This document shows, in pieces, positions 9,641 to 18,394 of a stretch of 64,000 nt of DNA. Each line of letters opens with the position of its first letter. Position 1 is the first letter of the stretch. Made by a program: the position numbers and the translations under genes. Below the pieces are notes generated by a model. It did no database searches. It was not told where the DNA came from and worked only from the letters and a program-made list of their open reading frames with translations. Source of the DNA: JAMQKA01 sp043951865 (GTDB lineage Bacteria > Bacteroidota > Rhodothermia > Balneolales > Balneolaceae); NCBI RefSeq assembly GCF_043951865.1, contig NZ_JBINJF010000001.1:186001-250000 (forward strand), in the 5' to 3' direction.

Positions 9641-9972
9641 AACTTCCCCTTTTTTTCTGAAGATTGTATTTATAAAGTAATGCAAATAACTCGAAAAATG
9701 GTAATTCTTGTGTTAATTAAGGAGAATATTTTTTATTCATGAAACGAGCACCCGTAAACTCAGCAATCTGCCAGGGAGTCAGAAACGGAGTACATCTAAT
9801 ACTGCGGATTTCACTTGAATAATTATCGGAGGACTTTTCCAGTCAACTTTTTGCAACATCATCTATACATTTGGATCCCCAGTGCACGAGTATACCCGAA
9901 TAGGAAAGACAAAGCCGGGAAACCGGATACATTGCGTGATCCGCATACTTTTTATGAAGAGCCTTTAAACAG
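9641..9972. other. Intergenic region between divergent genes
   Basis: The 332 bases must carry promoters for the exported duplicated-domain protein and for the GIY-YIG nuclease. A 28-codon frame starting with ATG at 9745 and ending near 9829 has AAGGAG about 12-15 bases ahead, too far for confidence, so it is not called. The segment TACTGCGGATT near 9800 recurs near 63750. Confidence 0.35.
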
Positions 9973-10842
9973 ATGAAAAACAGCCAACAGCAGCGACTTT
10001 TCAATCATTACAATCCACTGGAAGACCGGGTGGGCACCGATTTCTTTGAAGCGCTTCCATCGGAACCCGGAGTTTACAAAATGTTCGGGCGCAGTGGCCT
10101 GCTTTTGTATGTTGGCAAGGCCAAAAATCTGAGAGCCCGGCTCTTCAGCTACCGGCGGGCCAAAGTGGGAGCGACCTCCCGGAAGACCATTCGTCTTATT
10201 CGCATGGTGCACAACATAACGTACGAGCTTTGCAAGAATGAAAAAGAGGCGCTGCTACTGGAGAACAAATTGATCAGGCAGGAACAGCCGGAATTCAATC
10301 ATGCAAAAAAATCACCCGAAACATACTACTTTATCCACCTTCGCAAAGAAGAAAAAGCGCTGGTTTTCAGGCTCAATATGCGGCAGCGAATGGAGGAGAA
10401 GGAGTGGAAAACGTATGGGGCTTTCAAGGGACATGTGGTCGTCCGCAAAGCCCTGGGCGCCCTGCTCCGGCTGGTCTACCTGGCGGAACATCGCGTCGAC
10501 TCGATCCACCATTTACCCCCGGTGTTGCTTAAAAACCTGACGCCCATGAATTACAGACTGCCTGTGCCTGACAAAAAGCTGTTGGACGTCCGGCTTATTG
10601 GCCGTCTTTTTACCGGAGAATCAAGCCGCTTTTTTGACGTTGTATTGGAACAATTTCGGCGAGAACACCTTATGGAGCAGTATATTGGCAAACTGATCCT
10701 CGAAGATTTGGAATCGCTCAATCGATTTTATACAACCTGCTGCCGGCGCAACCGGCAAATTGTGACTCAGCTGGAGCTCGACAGTCATATCATACCCCAG
10801 CAAAAGCTTGATGACTACCTGATAGAGGTGGCCCTGGATTGA
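9973..10842 (+). CDS. Stand-alone GIY-YIG nuclease, Cho/UvrC-N-like
   Basis: The 289-residue protein contains a UvrC-type GIY-YIG domain: GVY at 33-35, YVGKAKNLRARL at 46-57 with the catalytic arginine, and the metal-binding glutamate in ALLLENKLI near residue 97. The length is close to E. coli Cho (295), which makes the 3' incision during nucleotide excision repair in place of UvrC. There is no UvrBC or helix-hairpin-helix part, so it is not a truncated UvrC. The C-terminal ~150 residues match no domain that I recognise. It lies 1.3 kb from the EndoQ-helicase gene on the opposite strand. Confidence 0.8.
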   Translation: MKNSQQQRLFNHYNPLEDRVGTDFFEALPSEPGVYKMFGRSGLLLYVGKAKNLRARLFSYRRAKVGATSRKTIRLIRMVHNITYELCKNEKEALLLENKLIRQEQPEFNHAKKSPETYYFIHLRKEEKALVFRLNMRQRMEEKEWKTYGAFKGHVVVRKALGALLRLVYLAEHRVDSIHHLPPVLLKNLTPMNYRLPVPDKKLLDVRLIGRLFTGESSRFFDVVLEQFRREHLMEQYIGKLILEDLESLNRFYTTCCRRNRQIVTQLELDSHIIPQQKLDDYLIEVALD

Positions 10843-10869
10843 ATGACGCTGATCTTTTGATGTGGCTGC

Positions 10870-11634
10870 TCAGGGTTGGCTTGTAGCGTCCACCTTTTCA
10901 GGAGACTCATCCCGCCACTCGACGAGCTGCTCCAGGATCTGCAATCGAACCTGGCGGGTTAACGCCTCCACATTCTCTGAGGTTAGCCCTTCGACGGGTA
11001 CCGGCTCCAATACCTTCAGGCGGATCGACGGGGCTGGGCCAAACTTCCAGCTATTTTTGGGGAGACACTGCTGCGTACCGTCGATTACGAGTGGCAGAAC
11101 GGGGACCTGCTCGCGTATAGCCAGGTGAAACGCCCCGTTGGTAAATCGCCCCAGCCTGCCCGAACGCGACCGGGTTCCTTCCGGGAAAAACATCACCGAG
11201 CAGTCGTTGCGCAGGTAGTGGACCGCCTGTTTGAGCGTGGATATCTGGCTGCGCGGATCGCGCCGGTTTACCGGGATATCTCCGGCCATCTTCATCATCC
11301 ACCCGGAGAACGGTACCTCAAAAAGCTCTTTTTTGGCAATCCATTTCATCTCCCAGGGCAGGTTGGAGATCAACGGGATATCCGCATTGGAAAGGTGATT
11401 GCTGACGATTACAAACGGGGTTCGGTCATCCACCGATGTGTTGCCGGAAATACGGATTTTCCACTCCGGATTCACTTTGGTAATCCACTTCCCCAGCTTC
11501 CGAAACATCTGGCCTGTTCGGTAGCGGGCGGGATCGCTGTCAAACAGGTAGACCAGTCCCACCACCGGGAGCCAGCAAAGAATCAGCAGCAGAACCGCCA
11601 ACCATATAACAATCGATTTTATGGAGGACCACAT
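10870..11634 (-). CDS. plsC: 1-acyl-sn-glycerol-3-phosphate acyltransferase (PlsC family)
   Basis: The enzyme would acylate lysophosphatidic acid to phosphatidic acid at the inner membrane. An N-terminal hydrophobic helix spans residues ~8-30. The catalytic HX4D motif is NHLSNAD, His80 to Asp85, and the phosphate-binding motif FFPEGTRSRSG follows near residue 135; block III is PVNRRD. The length of 254 is typical. The gene converges with the Cho-like gene 28 bases away and shows no operon partner. Other lysophospholipid acyltransferases share these motifs, so the exact substrate is not proven. Confidence 0.85.
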   Translation of the reverse strand: MWSSIKSIVIWLAVLLLILCWLPVVGLVYLFDSDPARYRTGQMFRKLGKWITKVNPEWKIRISGNTSVDDRTPFVIVSNHLSNADIPLISNLPWEMKWIAKKELFEVPFSGWMMKMAGDIPVNRRDPRSQISTLKQAVHYLRNDCSVMFFPEGTRSRSGRLGRFTNGAFHLAIREQVPVLPLVIDGTQQCLPKNSWKFGPAPSIRLKVLEPVPVEGLTSENVEALTRQVRLQILEQLVEWRDESPEKVDATSQP

Positions 11635-11947
11635 AAGAAATGGAAGTACTGTAAAATTTTAAGCAATGTAAACAGCTCAACGCTAAAAAGAGGCGAGTAT
11701 TGACTGAAACATCTATTGTTCAAATGCGGGCTACCGGCTTGACCAATCTCATTTTATTAGATGCCACTGGCAGCAGCTCAACGCCCAACGCACGTAATCG
11801 CGGGTGGGCCGGGACGCGGGCCTTGCTTCCATTTCGAAATAGAAGGTCCAAATCAAGGAATAGATGAGCAGAAAAAAATAAAGCGCCGCACCTGGTTCTG
11901 ATGCGACGCTTCCATAAATGGCTTCTGCTGGTTGTAAGGTCAATCCA
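11635..11947. other. Intergenic stretch without recognised feature
   Basis: The 313 bases lie between the starting end of plsC and the stop of the DUF3078 gene. A 90-codon minus-strand frame runs through it into the DUF3078 coding sequence, but it looks like a shadow and is not called. No tRNA or clear terminator was seen. Confidence 0.35.
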
Positions 11948-12823
11948 TCAAAGCAGTATAAAAGAGATTCCGAGAGAAAATACCTGCAACACCTGGATCT
12001 CATCAGAAAAATCCTCATCATAAGCCAGGTCTACCCTCAATGAAGTGTTGATGAGGTCATTCACTTTGCCCGTCAACTGGCTGGAGAAGTAAATATCGGT
12101 GCTCGATAACGCTTCATTAACATTGGTGAATGTCTCTACGCTGGAACTCAGCTGAAAATCAGGCAACACAGCCTGTTCATATCCAATCCCCAGTGTGACA
12201 CCCCCTTCATTCCTGAGGGTCTCCCCTTCGTCCAGTCCATACAGTGTTTCCAGGTCATCATCCGTTACGATGGTCTGTTTCAGTCCCAGTCCTGCTTCCA
12301 CACTCAAATAGTCGGACGGGATATAGGCCACACCGGCACCCTGCGAGAAGTAGGCTGGGGCCATAAACCTGGAGATCAACACGTCCGTTTCATTCGGTCC
12401 TGCGCCATATTCAAACCCTTTGTCAAACTGTGTCCGGAAGTTGATGTTTCCATAGGCTGAATAGCTGCTGTTCTCGCGGGCCAGTTCATACGTAAACCGA
12501 TTCCGTATAGATAGCCGGTCATCTGTTTTTCGCGTGCCCTGGTCCTCAATTTTGGATTTCCCGTACCGGGTTCCCAACAGAAATCCATAGCCAAACCTGT
12601 CTTTCCTGTGCTTCAGGGTAAAAGTAGAATTACCGGTCACGCTGATATTGTTAACACCGCCTTGCGACCAGTTGGAGTAGGAAGCCTGGGATCCGTTGAG
12701 CCCGGCAACCCAGCTTTGGCTCCATCCCGCCAGCGTGTCACTGATCATAATAGTTTCCTGCGCAGCTAAAGGGGCCGCTGAAAATAGTACAAATGCAAAT
12801 AGTGGTAATAATATTTTCTTCAT
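11948..12823 (-). CDS. DUF3078 outer-membrane beta-barrel protein
   Basis: The ATG at 12823 opens a signal peptide, MKKILLPLFAFVLFSA, cut near LAAQE. The mature chain starts with the DUF3078 hallmark, W...SQASYSNWSQGGVNN, followed by alternating aromatic and hydrophobic strands typical of an outer-membrane barrel, and ends in a hydrophobic strand (FSLGISFILL). The family is common in Bacteroidota-like phyla; its function is unknown. Upstream of the start lies an A-rich stretch and no Shine-Dalgarno sequence. An in-frame ATG at 12901 would spoil the signal peptide. Confidence 0.8.
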   Translation of the reverse strand: MKKILLPLFAFVLFSAAPLAAQETIMISDTLAGWSQSWVAGLNGSQASYSNWSQGGVNNISVTGNSTFTLKHRKDRFGYGFLLGTRYGKSKIEDQGTRKTDDRLSIRNRFTYELARENSSYSAYGNINFRTQFDKGFEYGAGPNETDVLISRFMAPAYFSQGAGVAYIPSDYLSVEAGLGLKQTIVTDDDLETLYGLDEGETLRNEGGVTLGIGYEQAVLPDFQLSSSVETFTNVNEALSSTDIYFSSQLTGKVNDLINTSLRVDLAYDEDFSDEIQVLQVFSLGISFILL

Positions 12824-13043
12824 CTTTTGATTCGGTTTATTTAACGTTGTATTTCTCTCAATTCGGTCAATAACAGGATACAACAAATCTTGCGAATTCA
12901 CATTCCCAAAATAATTTGCTGATATTATACAAAAGAGAATGGAGTGCCAAACGTTCTTATAAACCGGCCATTACAGGTTTCCGGATCCCTTGCGGGGATG
13001 AAATGCGATTTTTTGCAAGCAGGCCCAGGCATTCTGCCGCCAA

Positions 13044-14696
13044 TCAAAGGGAAACTCCTCGTTTCCAGGGGATGAAGTCATCCTGGTTCAGCTGCATCGC
13101 TTTTGTTTGTATGTTACCGCTGGCCAAATCGATGATATAATCCAGGATTTCCGCCCCCATCTCTTCAATCGTTTTCTCCCCCTTGATGACCGGCCCAGTA
13201 TCAATATCGATGATGTCAGGCATTTTCTCAGCCAGCGCGCTGTTCGAAGAAACTTTGACGACCGGGGCGACGGGGTTGCCCGTAGGTGTTCCGAGTCCCG
13301 TGGTAAAGAGGATGATATTTGCCCCCGAACCCGCCATTGCCGTGGTGCTTTCCACATCATTGCCCGGCGTGCAGAGGAGGTTCAGGCCCGGTTCCCGCAC
13401 ATACTCGGTGTAATCGAGGACCGCTTTGATCGGGGAAGTGCCCCCCTTCTTTGCCGCGCCGGCCGATTTCATGGCGTCGGTAATCAGGCCGTCCTTGATG
13501 TTTCCGGGGGAAGGGTTCATGTCGAACCCGGAACCGGACGCCTCCGCCGCATCCGAGTAGTTCTGCATGAGGGTGACAAACTTCTCAACCATCTCCCTAC
13601 TGGTGGTGCGATCTATCAGCTCCTGCTCCACTCCGCAAAGTTCCGGAAATTCCGACAAGATAACCGAGCCTCCCAGTGCCGTTATGAAATCGCCGGCCTG
13701 TCCCACGGACGGGTTGGCCGATATACCTGAAAAGCCGTCGGAGCCCCCGCACTCCATCCCCACGGTGAGCTTGCTGAGCGGCGCTGGTTTCCGCTCGTTT
13801 TTGTTTGCCTCGGTCAGTCCCAAAAATGTTTGACGAATAGCGGAGGTGAGCATCTCATACTCCGTTCCGCTTTGCTGCTGTTCATAAATATACAGCGGCT
13901 TCTGCAGGTCGGGAGTCAGATCCCTGATCTTCTCAAGCAGGATCTCAATCTGTGCATTTTGACAGCCAAGGCTCAAGACTGTTGCTCCCGCCACGTTGGG
14001 ATGGTAAATATATCCCGCCAGCAGGCCGCATAGCGCTTCTGAATCCTGCCGAATGCCCCCACATCCCCCTTCGTGGGTTAAAAACTTGATACCATCCACA
14101 TTTTCAAATAGCGGATCCGCAGTATTGAGTTCACTTTTGGGCGGCGGGTCTGTCATCTCCTGAATCTGGCCGGTTTTTCCCTCCTTATACAGCTGTACCA
14201 GCTCCGATACGTATTTCTCATAAATATTGCTGTTGGCGTACCCCAGCTCCTGCATGAACGCATTTTTAATGGTGTTGACATTGCGGTTTTCACAGAACAC
14301 AAGGGGAACCACCAGCCAGTAGTTGGCCGTCCCGACCTGCCCATCCGGCCGGTGATACCCCATAAACTGCCGGTCTTTCCACCTGCTTACATCGGGGGGA
14401 TTCCAGGTGCCCCCAGAGGGATCCGTGGAGTACTCGGAGACTTCATGCTTTGTATTCTGAACCGTCAGCAATCCTCCCGCGGGGACATCTTCGGTGACCG
14501 TGCCGACCAGCGACCCATACATATAGATCTTGTCACCGGCCTCCAGGTCTTGAAGCGCCAACTTGTGCTTGGCCGGGATGTCGTTCATTACGGTTACTTT
14601 TCTGTCGCCTGTCTCGACAACCTGACCGGCTTCCAGGTCGGTGAGGGCTACTAACAGGTTGTCGTCCGGGTGTATTTGCAGTGTATTTTTACTCAT
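13044..14696 (-). CDS. uxaA: Altronate dehydratase
   Basis: UxaA dehydrates D-altronate to 2-keto-3-deoxygluconate in hexuronate breakdown, using iron. The 550-residue chain has an N-terminal SAF-type domain (residues 1-90: DNLLVALTDLEAG, DIPAKHKLAL) and then the large catalytic part with HRPDGQVGTANYWLVVP, THEGGCGGIRQD, GMECGGSDGFSG and the CTPGNDVESTTAMAGSGAN segment rich in metal-site candidates. It follows uxaB on the same strand after 86 bases containing a short tandem repeat, so the two are probably cotranscribed. The later enzymes KdgK and Eda are not in the window. Confidence 0.9.
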   Translation of the reverse strand: MSKNTLQIHPDDNLLVALTDLEAGQVVETGDRKVTVMNDIPAKHKLALQDLEAGDKIYMYGSLVGTVTEDVPAGGLLTVQNTKHEVSEYSTDPSGGTWNPPDVSRWKDRQFMGYHRPDGQVGTANYWLVVPLVFCENRNVNTIKNAFMQELGYANSNIYEKYVSELVQLYKEGKTGQIQEMTDPPPKSELNTADPLFENVDGIKFLTHEGGCGGIRQDSEALCGLLAGYIYHPNVAGATVLSLGCQNAQIEILLEKIRDLTPDLQKPLYIYEQQQSGTEYEMLTSAIRQTFLGLTEANKNERKPAPLSKLTVGMECGGSDGFSGISANPSVGQAGDFITALGGSVILSEFPELCGVEQELIDRTTSREMVEKFVTLMQNYSDAAEASGSGFDMNPSPGNIKDGLITDAMKSAGAAKKGGTSPIKAVLDYTEYVREPGLNLLCTPGNDVESTTAMAGSGANIILFTTGLGTPTGNPVAPVVKVSSNSALAEKMPDIIDIDTGPVIKGEKTIEEMGAEILDYIIDLASGNIQTKAMQLNQDDFIPWKRGVSL

Positions 14697-14744
14697 GTTG
14701 ATAGGGGAAATGGTTAATTAATAGAACCGGGGAGGTTAATTATT

Positions 14745-14769
14745 GAATGAATGAGTGAATGAGTGAATT
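14745..14769. repeat. Short tandem repeat, 8-bp unit GAATGAGT
   Basis: Just over two copies of GAATGAGT, flanked by partial units (TGAAT and GAATT), lie between the end of uxaB and the start of uxaA, about 14 bases after the uxaB stop codon. It may be a slippage-prone spacer; no function is evident. Confidence 0.6.
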
Positions 14770-14782
14770 GTTGGTAGAGGGT

Positions 14783-16225
14783 TTAAAACAGCTTTTTTAT
14801 TGACCGGTTTATTCCCTTGTTGTCAATATGTTCAAGGTAGCGGGCCACCTGGTCGGCAAGTCCCGATATTTCCGAGAGATCCTGATCCCAAAAGTCGGTA
14901 TTCCCAAGTACGGCATTTGCCACCTCTTCATAGTCGCCCTGCATCCACGCATCCTGTATGAATGATACCACCTCTTCTGAATCATTGATAGGCGTGGGCT
15001 GATCCTGCCACGAGCCCTTGTAAAATCGAATCAGGGATGCCAGCGCAAACACCAGGCGGAGGGGCAGTTCGCCTTTCTTCCTGCGGTAACTCAACAGAGA
15101 CGGAAGCACCCGAACCTTGTATTTGGATACGGAGTTAAGCGCAATGGAACTCAGTTCATGTTTAATATATGGATTTCTGAACCGTTCAAGCACATCGCGG
15201 GCGAACCCTTCAAGCTCGTGCAACGGCATGTCGAGCGACGGGATAATCTCATGAAAAAGGGCCGCTTCCAGGAAAGCGCTGACCTCGTCATCATCCATCG
15301 CCTCCTTAACCGTGCGGGCACCCGCCAGGTAACCGACCGGTACCATGCTGGTATGGATTCCGTTGAGAATGCGAACTTTGCGGGTCCGGTACGCAGAGAG
15401 CGAATCCACAAACTGCACGTTCAGTCCCGCTTTTTGGAAAGGGAGTTTTTCCTGGATCCACTCTGGTCCCTCGATGACCCACAAGTGGAAATATTCGCCG
15501 GTAACCACCAACTTGTCCTCATACCCGAGGTCCTGCTGTATCTGCTCAATATTGTCACTGGGGAAGCCCGGTACAATCCGATCCACCAGCGTGTTACAGA
15601 ATGTCATGTAGGTATCCACCCAGTCGCGAAACAGGTAATCTGTATCCCACAAGTCGGCGTACCGGAGTATATATTCCTTTAGCTTTTCGCCATTCTTGTC
15701 GATCAGCTCGCACGGCAGCACCACGGGCGCCTTGTTTCGGTCTCCATCAAAATGGTTAAACCGGTGCAGGAGGAACGCCGTGAGCTTGGCGGGAAAACTG
15801 TTGGGGATCGTTTCATAACCTGTATCGCTTTCATCAAATGCGATCCCCGCCTCGGTCGTGTTCGAGACAATGAATTCGAGGTCGGGGTTTTCCGCCAGCT
15901 TCAAAAATCCCTGGTAATCCTCATACGGATTAATCCCTCCCTGCACCGATGTTATCAATTCCGTACTCGTATGGGGCTTGCCATTTTTAAGTCCCTGCAA
16001 CTGCACGTGGTATAATCCATCCTGCTCTTCGAGCACATCCACCAGTCCACTGGGTATCGGCTGCACAATGGTGACGGATCCATTAAAGCTGGTCTCCCTG
16101 TTTATCTTTTCAATCATCCAGTCAAAGAATGCGCGCAGGAAATTCCCTTCTCCAAATTGAACAATTTTGGGCGTACCGTTGCGAGCCGTGGAAACAGTTT
16201 CATTATTGAGTGGTTTAGGCTTCAT
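14783..16225 (-). CDS. uxaB: Tagaturonate reductase
   Basis: UxaB reduces D-tagaturonate to D-altronate with NADH, the step just before UxaA. The N-terminal Rossmann-like part has KIVQFGEGNFLRAFFDWM (residues 20-37), and the family-specific VSNTTEAGIAFDES follows near residue 118. The C-terminal mannitol-dehydrogenase-like domain includes the VRILNGIHTSMVPVGYLAG helix. The length of 480 residues is normal. Fructuronate reductase (UxuB) is related but differs in these motifs. The gene is first of the uxaB-uxaA pair; no GntR or LacI regulator is adjacent. Confidence 0.9.
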   Translation of the reverse strand: MKPKPLNNETVSTARNGTPKIVQFGEGNFLRAFFDWMIEKINRETSFNGSVTIVQPIPSGLVDVLEEQDGLYHVQLQGLKNGKPHTSTELITSVQGGINPYEDYQGFLKLAENPDLEFIVSNTTEAGIAFDESDTGYETIPNSFPAKLTAFLLHRFNHFDGDRNKAPVVLPCELIDKNGEKLKEYILRYADLWDTDYLFRDWVDTYMTFCNTLVDRIVPGFPSDNIEQIQQDLGYEDKLVVTGEYFHLWVIEGPEWIQEKLPFQKAGLNVQFVDSLSAYRTRKVRILNGIHTSMVPVGYLAGARTVKEAMDDDEVSAFLEAALFHEIIPSLDMPLHELEGFARDVLERFRNPYIKHELSSIALNSVSKYKVRVLPSLLSYRRKKGELPLRLVFALASLIRFYKGSWQDQPTPINDSEEVVSFIQDAWMQGDYEEVANAVLGNTDFWDQDLSEISGLADQVARYLEHIDNKGINRSIKKLF

Positions 16226-16351
16226 AGAAAATCTGGTTATGTTGATTGGAGTGTTAATAACAAGGACTTAACCGGTTACTTAATGTAATAAATTTTATTG
16301 GACCAAGGGAAATGGAATATTGGGGGATTCTTTTTATCGAAGATACACCCT

Positions 16352-16391
16352 AAAACAACAAATCCCTGCAAGCCAGTGACCTGCAGGGATT
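16352..16391 (-). terminator. Intrinsic terminator of tRNA-Arg
   Basis: The perfect 10-bp arms 16361-16370 and 16382-16391 enclose an 11-base loop. On the minus strand the hairpin starts five bases after the tRNA discriminator base and is followed by the T-rich run TTGTTGTTTT, which fits a Rho-independent terminator. Confidence 0.8.
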
Positions 16392-16395
16392 AAAG

Positions 16396-16469
16396 TACGC
16401 ACGGGAGGATTCGAACCCCCAACCTCCGCATCCGTAGTGCGGTGCTCTATCCAGTTGAGCTACGTGCGC
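16396..16469 (-). tRNA. tRNA-Arg (anticodon ACG)
   Basis: The minus strand folds into a 74-base cloverleaf. It has a 7-bp acceptor stem (GCGCACG with CGTGCGT, the first pair G-U), a D arm GCTC...GAGC, an anticodon stem CCGCA/TGCGG with loop CTACGGA, and a T arm GGGGG-TTCGAAT-CCTCC. The anticodon is ACG, whose A34 is normally changed to inosine by TadA so that one tRNA reads CGU, CGC and CGA. The discriminator is A and CCA is not encoded, so the CCA-adding enzyme is needed. Confidence 0.95.
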
Positions 16470-16850
16470 ATTTTTTTCAAAGAAAGAAGGATTCGTAACA
16501 ATTGGCTGAATTTCGATGACTGCCATTCAAATTCCGGCATATCAATCTGTTTTATCTGCCAATCATCTCACTTCCTCCAAAATAGTTTGCAAAGATAAGC
16601 ACCTTTGGGAAGGCAGGCAAGATGTTTTTTGGTATTTAATCCAGGGATTTTCCAGACTCTGGATGGAATAATCTTGCTTAATAGCCATTTGCCTGTGGTA
16701 ATCACACGTCTTCGGGAACAATATGATGGTACCCGAAATACAGGACCATTCTTCCGCACCAAAGAAGACGGTACGAGACAGGACGCAAAAAATAATCTGT
16801 GCCTCCCTGAGAACTATCATGTCAGTTTAACCAACAACCTACCTAATACA
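16470..16850. other. Gene-free region upstream of tRNA-Arg
   Basis: This stretch should hold the tRNA promoter. Overlapping 65-155-codon frames on both strands run through here and into the neighbouring repeat, but none has a ribosome binding site or a recognisable product. Confidence 0.4.
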
Positions 16851-17014
16851 CCTGAGTTCAACGTAATTATCGCAACCAGAATGCCTGTTTGCCTTAAAAT
16901 GACAGTAAAACAGTCTCTCCTTGAGGAGAGTGGTCCAATCGCGGGTTTTGCGAAATGGGTCGGGAGGTGCAGGTCTGACATAGAGAAGAACACCCCTCCC
17001 ACCTTCGGCGGGGC
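16851..17014 (+). repeat. Dispersed repeat, copy 1 (inverted relative to 38641-38805)
   Basis: The sequence aligns almost without gaps to the reverse complement of 38641-38805, roughly three quarters to four fifths identical by eye. The best-conserved blocks are AACCAGAATGCCTGTTTGC, CCAATCGCG and CGGGAGGTGCAGGTCTGA. An internal hairpin, CTCTCC-TTGA-GGAGAG at 16915-16930, is kept in the other copy as CCCTC...GAGGG, with paired changes in both arms. Copy 1 is followed by a second G/C hairpin near 17014-17030 that copy 2 lacks. No protein is encoded. Confidence 0.8.
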
Positions 17015-17094
17015 TCCCCCCAAGGGGGAGATTAAAGGCCTACCCCAAGAAATTAAGAAACAATGTTAAAGCTGGAAGCAATATAGAACTCACG

Positions 17095-18147
17095 TTAATA
17101 CAGCGGTTCGGGCTTGCAGTTCTGGCGGAGCGTGGCGAGCACCTGTTGGAAGTCGCCCGGCAGCTCCGAGTCAAAGATAACCGGCTCACCCGAGGTGGGG
17201 TGTTCAAATCCAAGCGTCTTTGCGTGCAGGCACTGGCGCTTCAGGTTGGCAAACAGGTTGTTAAACATCTGCCGGCGTGTACCGGTGTTGGCGCCGTAGC
17301 GGACCGAGTCGCCCCCGTACTGCCGGTCGCCAAACACCCAGTGCTTTTCATGAGCAAAATGGACACGTATCTGGTGCGTGCGCCCCGTCTCCAGGGTCAC
17401 TTCAACCAGGCTCAGGTGATCAAAATATTCCAGCACGCGGTAATGGGTCACCGCTCGTTTACCCTGTCCTTCAGGTCGTACCGCCATTCGCTTCCTGTGG
17501 TGTGGATCTCGTCCAATATTGCCGGTAATGGTACCCGATTCCTTTTCCGGGATTCCCCAGATGATCGCCCAGTAGGTCCGCTCAATATCCTTTTCTTTAA
17601 AATAAGAGCTCAGTACCTCGTGCGTTTTGTCGTTTTTTGCCACAACCAGCAGACCGCTGGTATCTTTGTCCAGGCGGTGAACGATGCCCGGGCGTAGCGT
17701 ATCCTCATCCTGGCCCGAAAGGCTGTCTACATGCCAGAGCAGACCGTTGACCAGCGTTCCCGTCCAGTTCCCCTTGGCGGGGTGGACCACAGTTCCCGCC
17801 CGTTTGTTGACCAACAGCAGGTCTTCATCTTCATATACTATATCCAGCGGCATCTGCTCGGGAATGGCCTCCGGCTCTTTCGGTTTCGGAATCTTCACTT
17901 TAATACAGTCGCCGGGCTCCACGTTATAGGACGATTTCTCTGCCTTCTCATTGACCGTAACATATCCCTCTTCAATCGCCTTCTGAACCTTCGTCCTGGA
18001 GGTATCATCCAGCAACGAGGCGATATACTTGTCAAGCCGGGTTCCGGATGTAAAATCGTCCGGAACCCGGTACTGATGCTCTGTAAATTCTTTTTTTTCC
18101 AAAATTGCGGCCTCCAGTTTTAAAATTAGCGCGGTATCTCTAGCCAT
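17095..18147 (-). CDS. rluD: 23S rRNA pseudouridine synthase, RluD-like
   Basis: A 350-residue RluA-family enzyme. An S4 RNA-binding domain lies at residues ~35-90 (TRLDKYIASLL...VQKAIEEGYVTVN). The catalytic domain has HRLDKDTSGLLVV with the nucleophile Asp160, and ETGRTHQIRVHF further on. S4 plus catalytic domain is the RluD layout, the enzyme that makes three pseudouridines in helix 69 of 23S rRNA. The ~30 residues before S4 are not conserved, so the true start could be internal. A second family member lacking S4 is at 34554-35264. Confidence 0.85.
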   Translation of the reverse strand: MARDTALILKLEAAILEKKEFTEHQYRVPDDFTSGTRLDKYIASLLDDTSRTKVQKAIEEGYVTVNEKAEKSSYNVEPGDCIKVKIPKPKEPEAIPEQMPLDIVYEDEDLLLVNKRAGTVVHPAKGNWTGTLVNGLLWHVDSLSGQDEDTLRPGIVHRLDKDTSGLLVVAKNDKTHEVLSSYFKEKDIERTYWAIIWGIPEKESGTITGNIGRDPHHRKRMAVRPEGQGKRAVTHYRVLEYFDHLSLVEVTLETGRTHQIRVHFAHEKHWVFGDRQYGGDSVRYGANTGTRRQMFNNLFANLKRQCLHAKTLGFEHPTSGEPVIFDSELPGDFQQVLATLRQNCKPEPLY

Positions 18148-18239
18148 ATCAGCAATACTGAAAATAAGCTAAACCACTGTCATTCATTAATTTAGCTCAT
18201 ATTTTTTTAGCTATCAGGTAACGCACAAAAAAAATAAAA

Positions 18240-18394
18240 ATTTTCTGTAAGGATCGGGCCCGAAAAGTATCAATAAAGTGACTCTTCATTAAGGGAGAGT
18301 TACTTGAGATGTTCGTTCTATAGATATCATTATTAAACTATTCCAACAGAGTTCATAAGGCTTCCGGTTTTCCCTTGATCGGAAGCCTTTTTTC
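18240..18394 (+). ncRNA. Candidate small RNA or recN leader ending in an intrinsic terminator
   Basis: Between the divergent rluD and recN genes the plus strand shows an 8-bp hairpin (GTGACTCT...AGAGTTAC with one G-U pair, about 18278-18304) and, 50 bases on, a full intrinsic terminator. No reading frame of useful length lies in between. A plus-strand transcript ending here would be either an independent small RNA or an attenuator in the recN leader. The 5' end is a guess; no known RNA family is recognised. Confidence 0.35.
18357..18394 (+). terminator. Intrinsic terminator upstream of recN
   Basis: Ten-base arms AAGGCTTCCG and CGGAAGCCTT (18357-18366 and 18380-18389) enclose a 13-base loop and run into six T residues on the plus strand. 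The minus strand has no matching T run, so it acts toward recN, where no upstream gene exists. Confidence 0.85.

Noticed and set aside
11749..12021. A 90-codon frame overlapping the DUF3078 gene end
   Set aside because: Its first part is the DUF3078 coding sequence in another frame; no start signal or family.
16396..17094. tRNA-Arg as a possible integration site for an island, with the nearby repeat as its remains
   Set aside because: No integrase is near, the 3' side of the tRNA borders uxaB rather than the repeat, and no duplicated tRNA end was seen.
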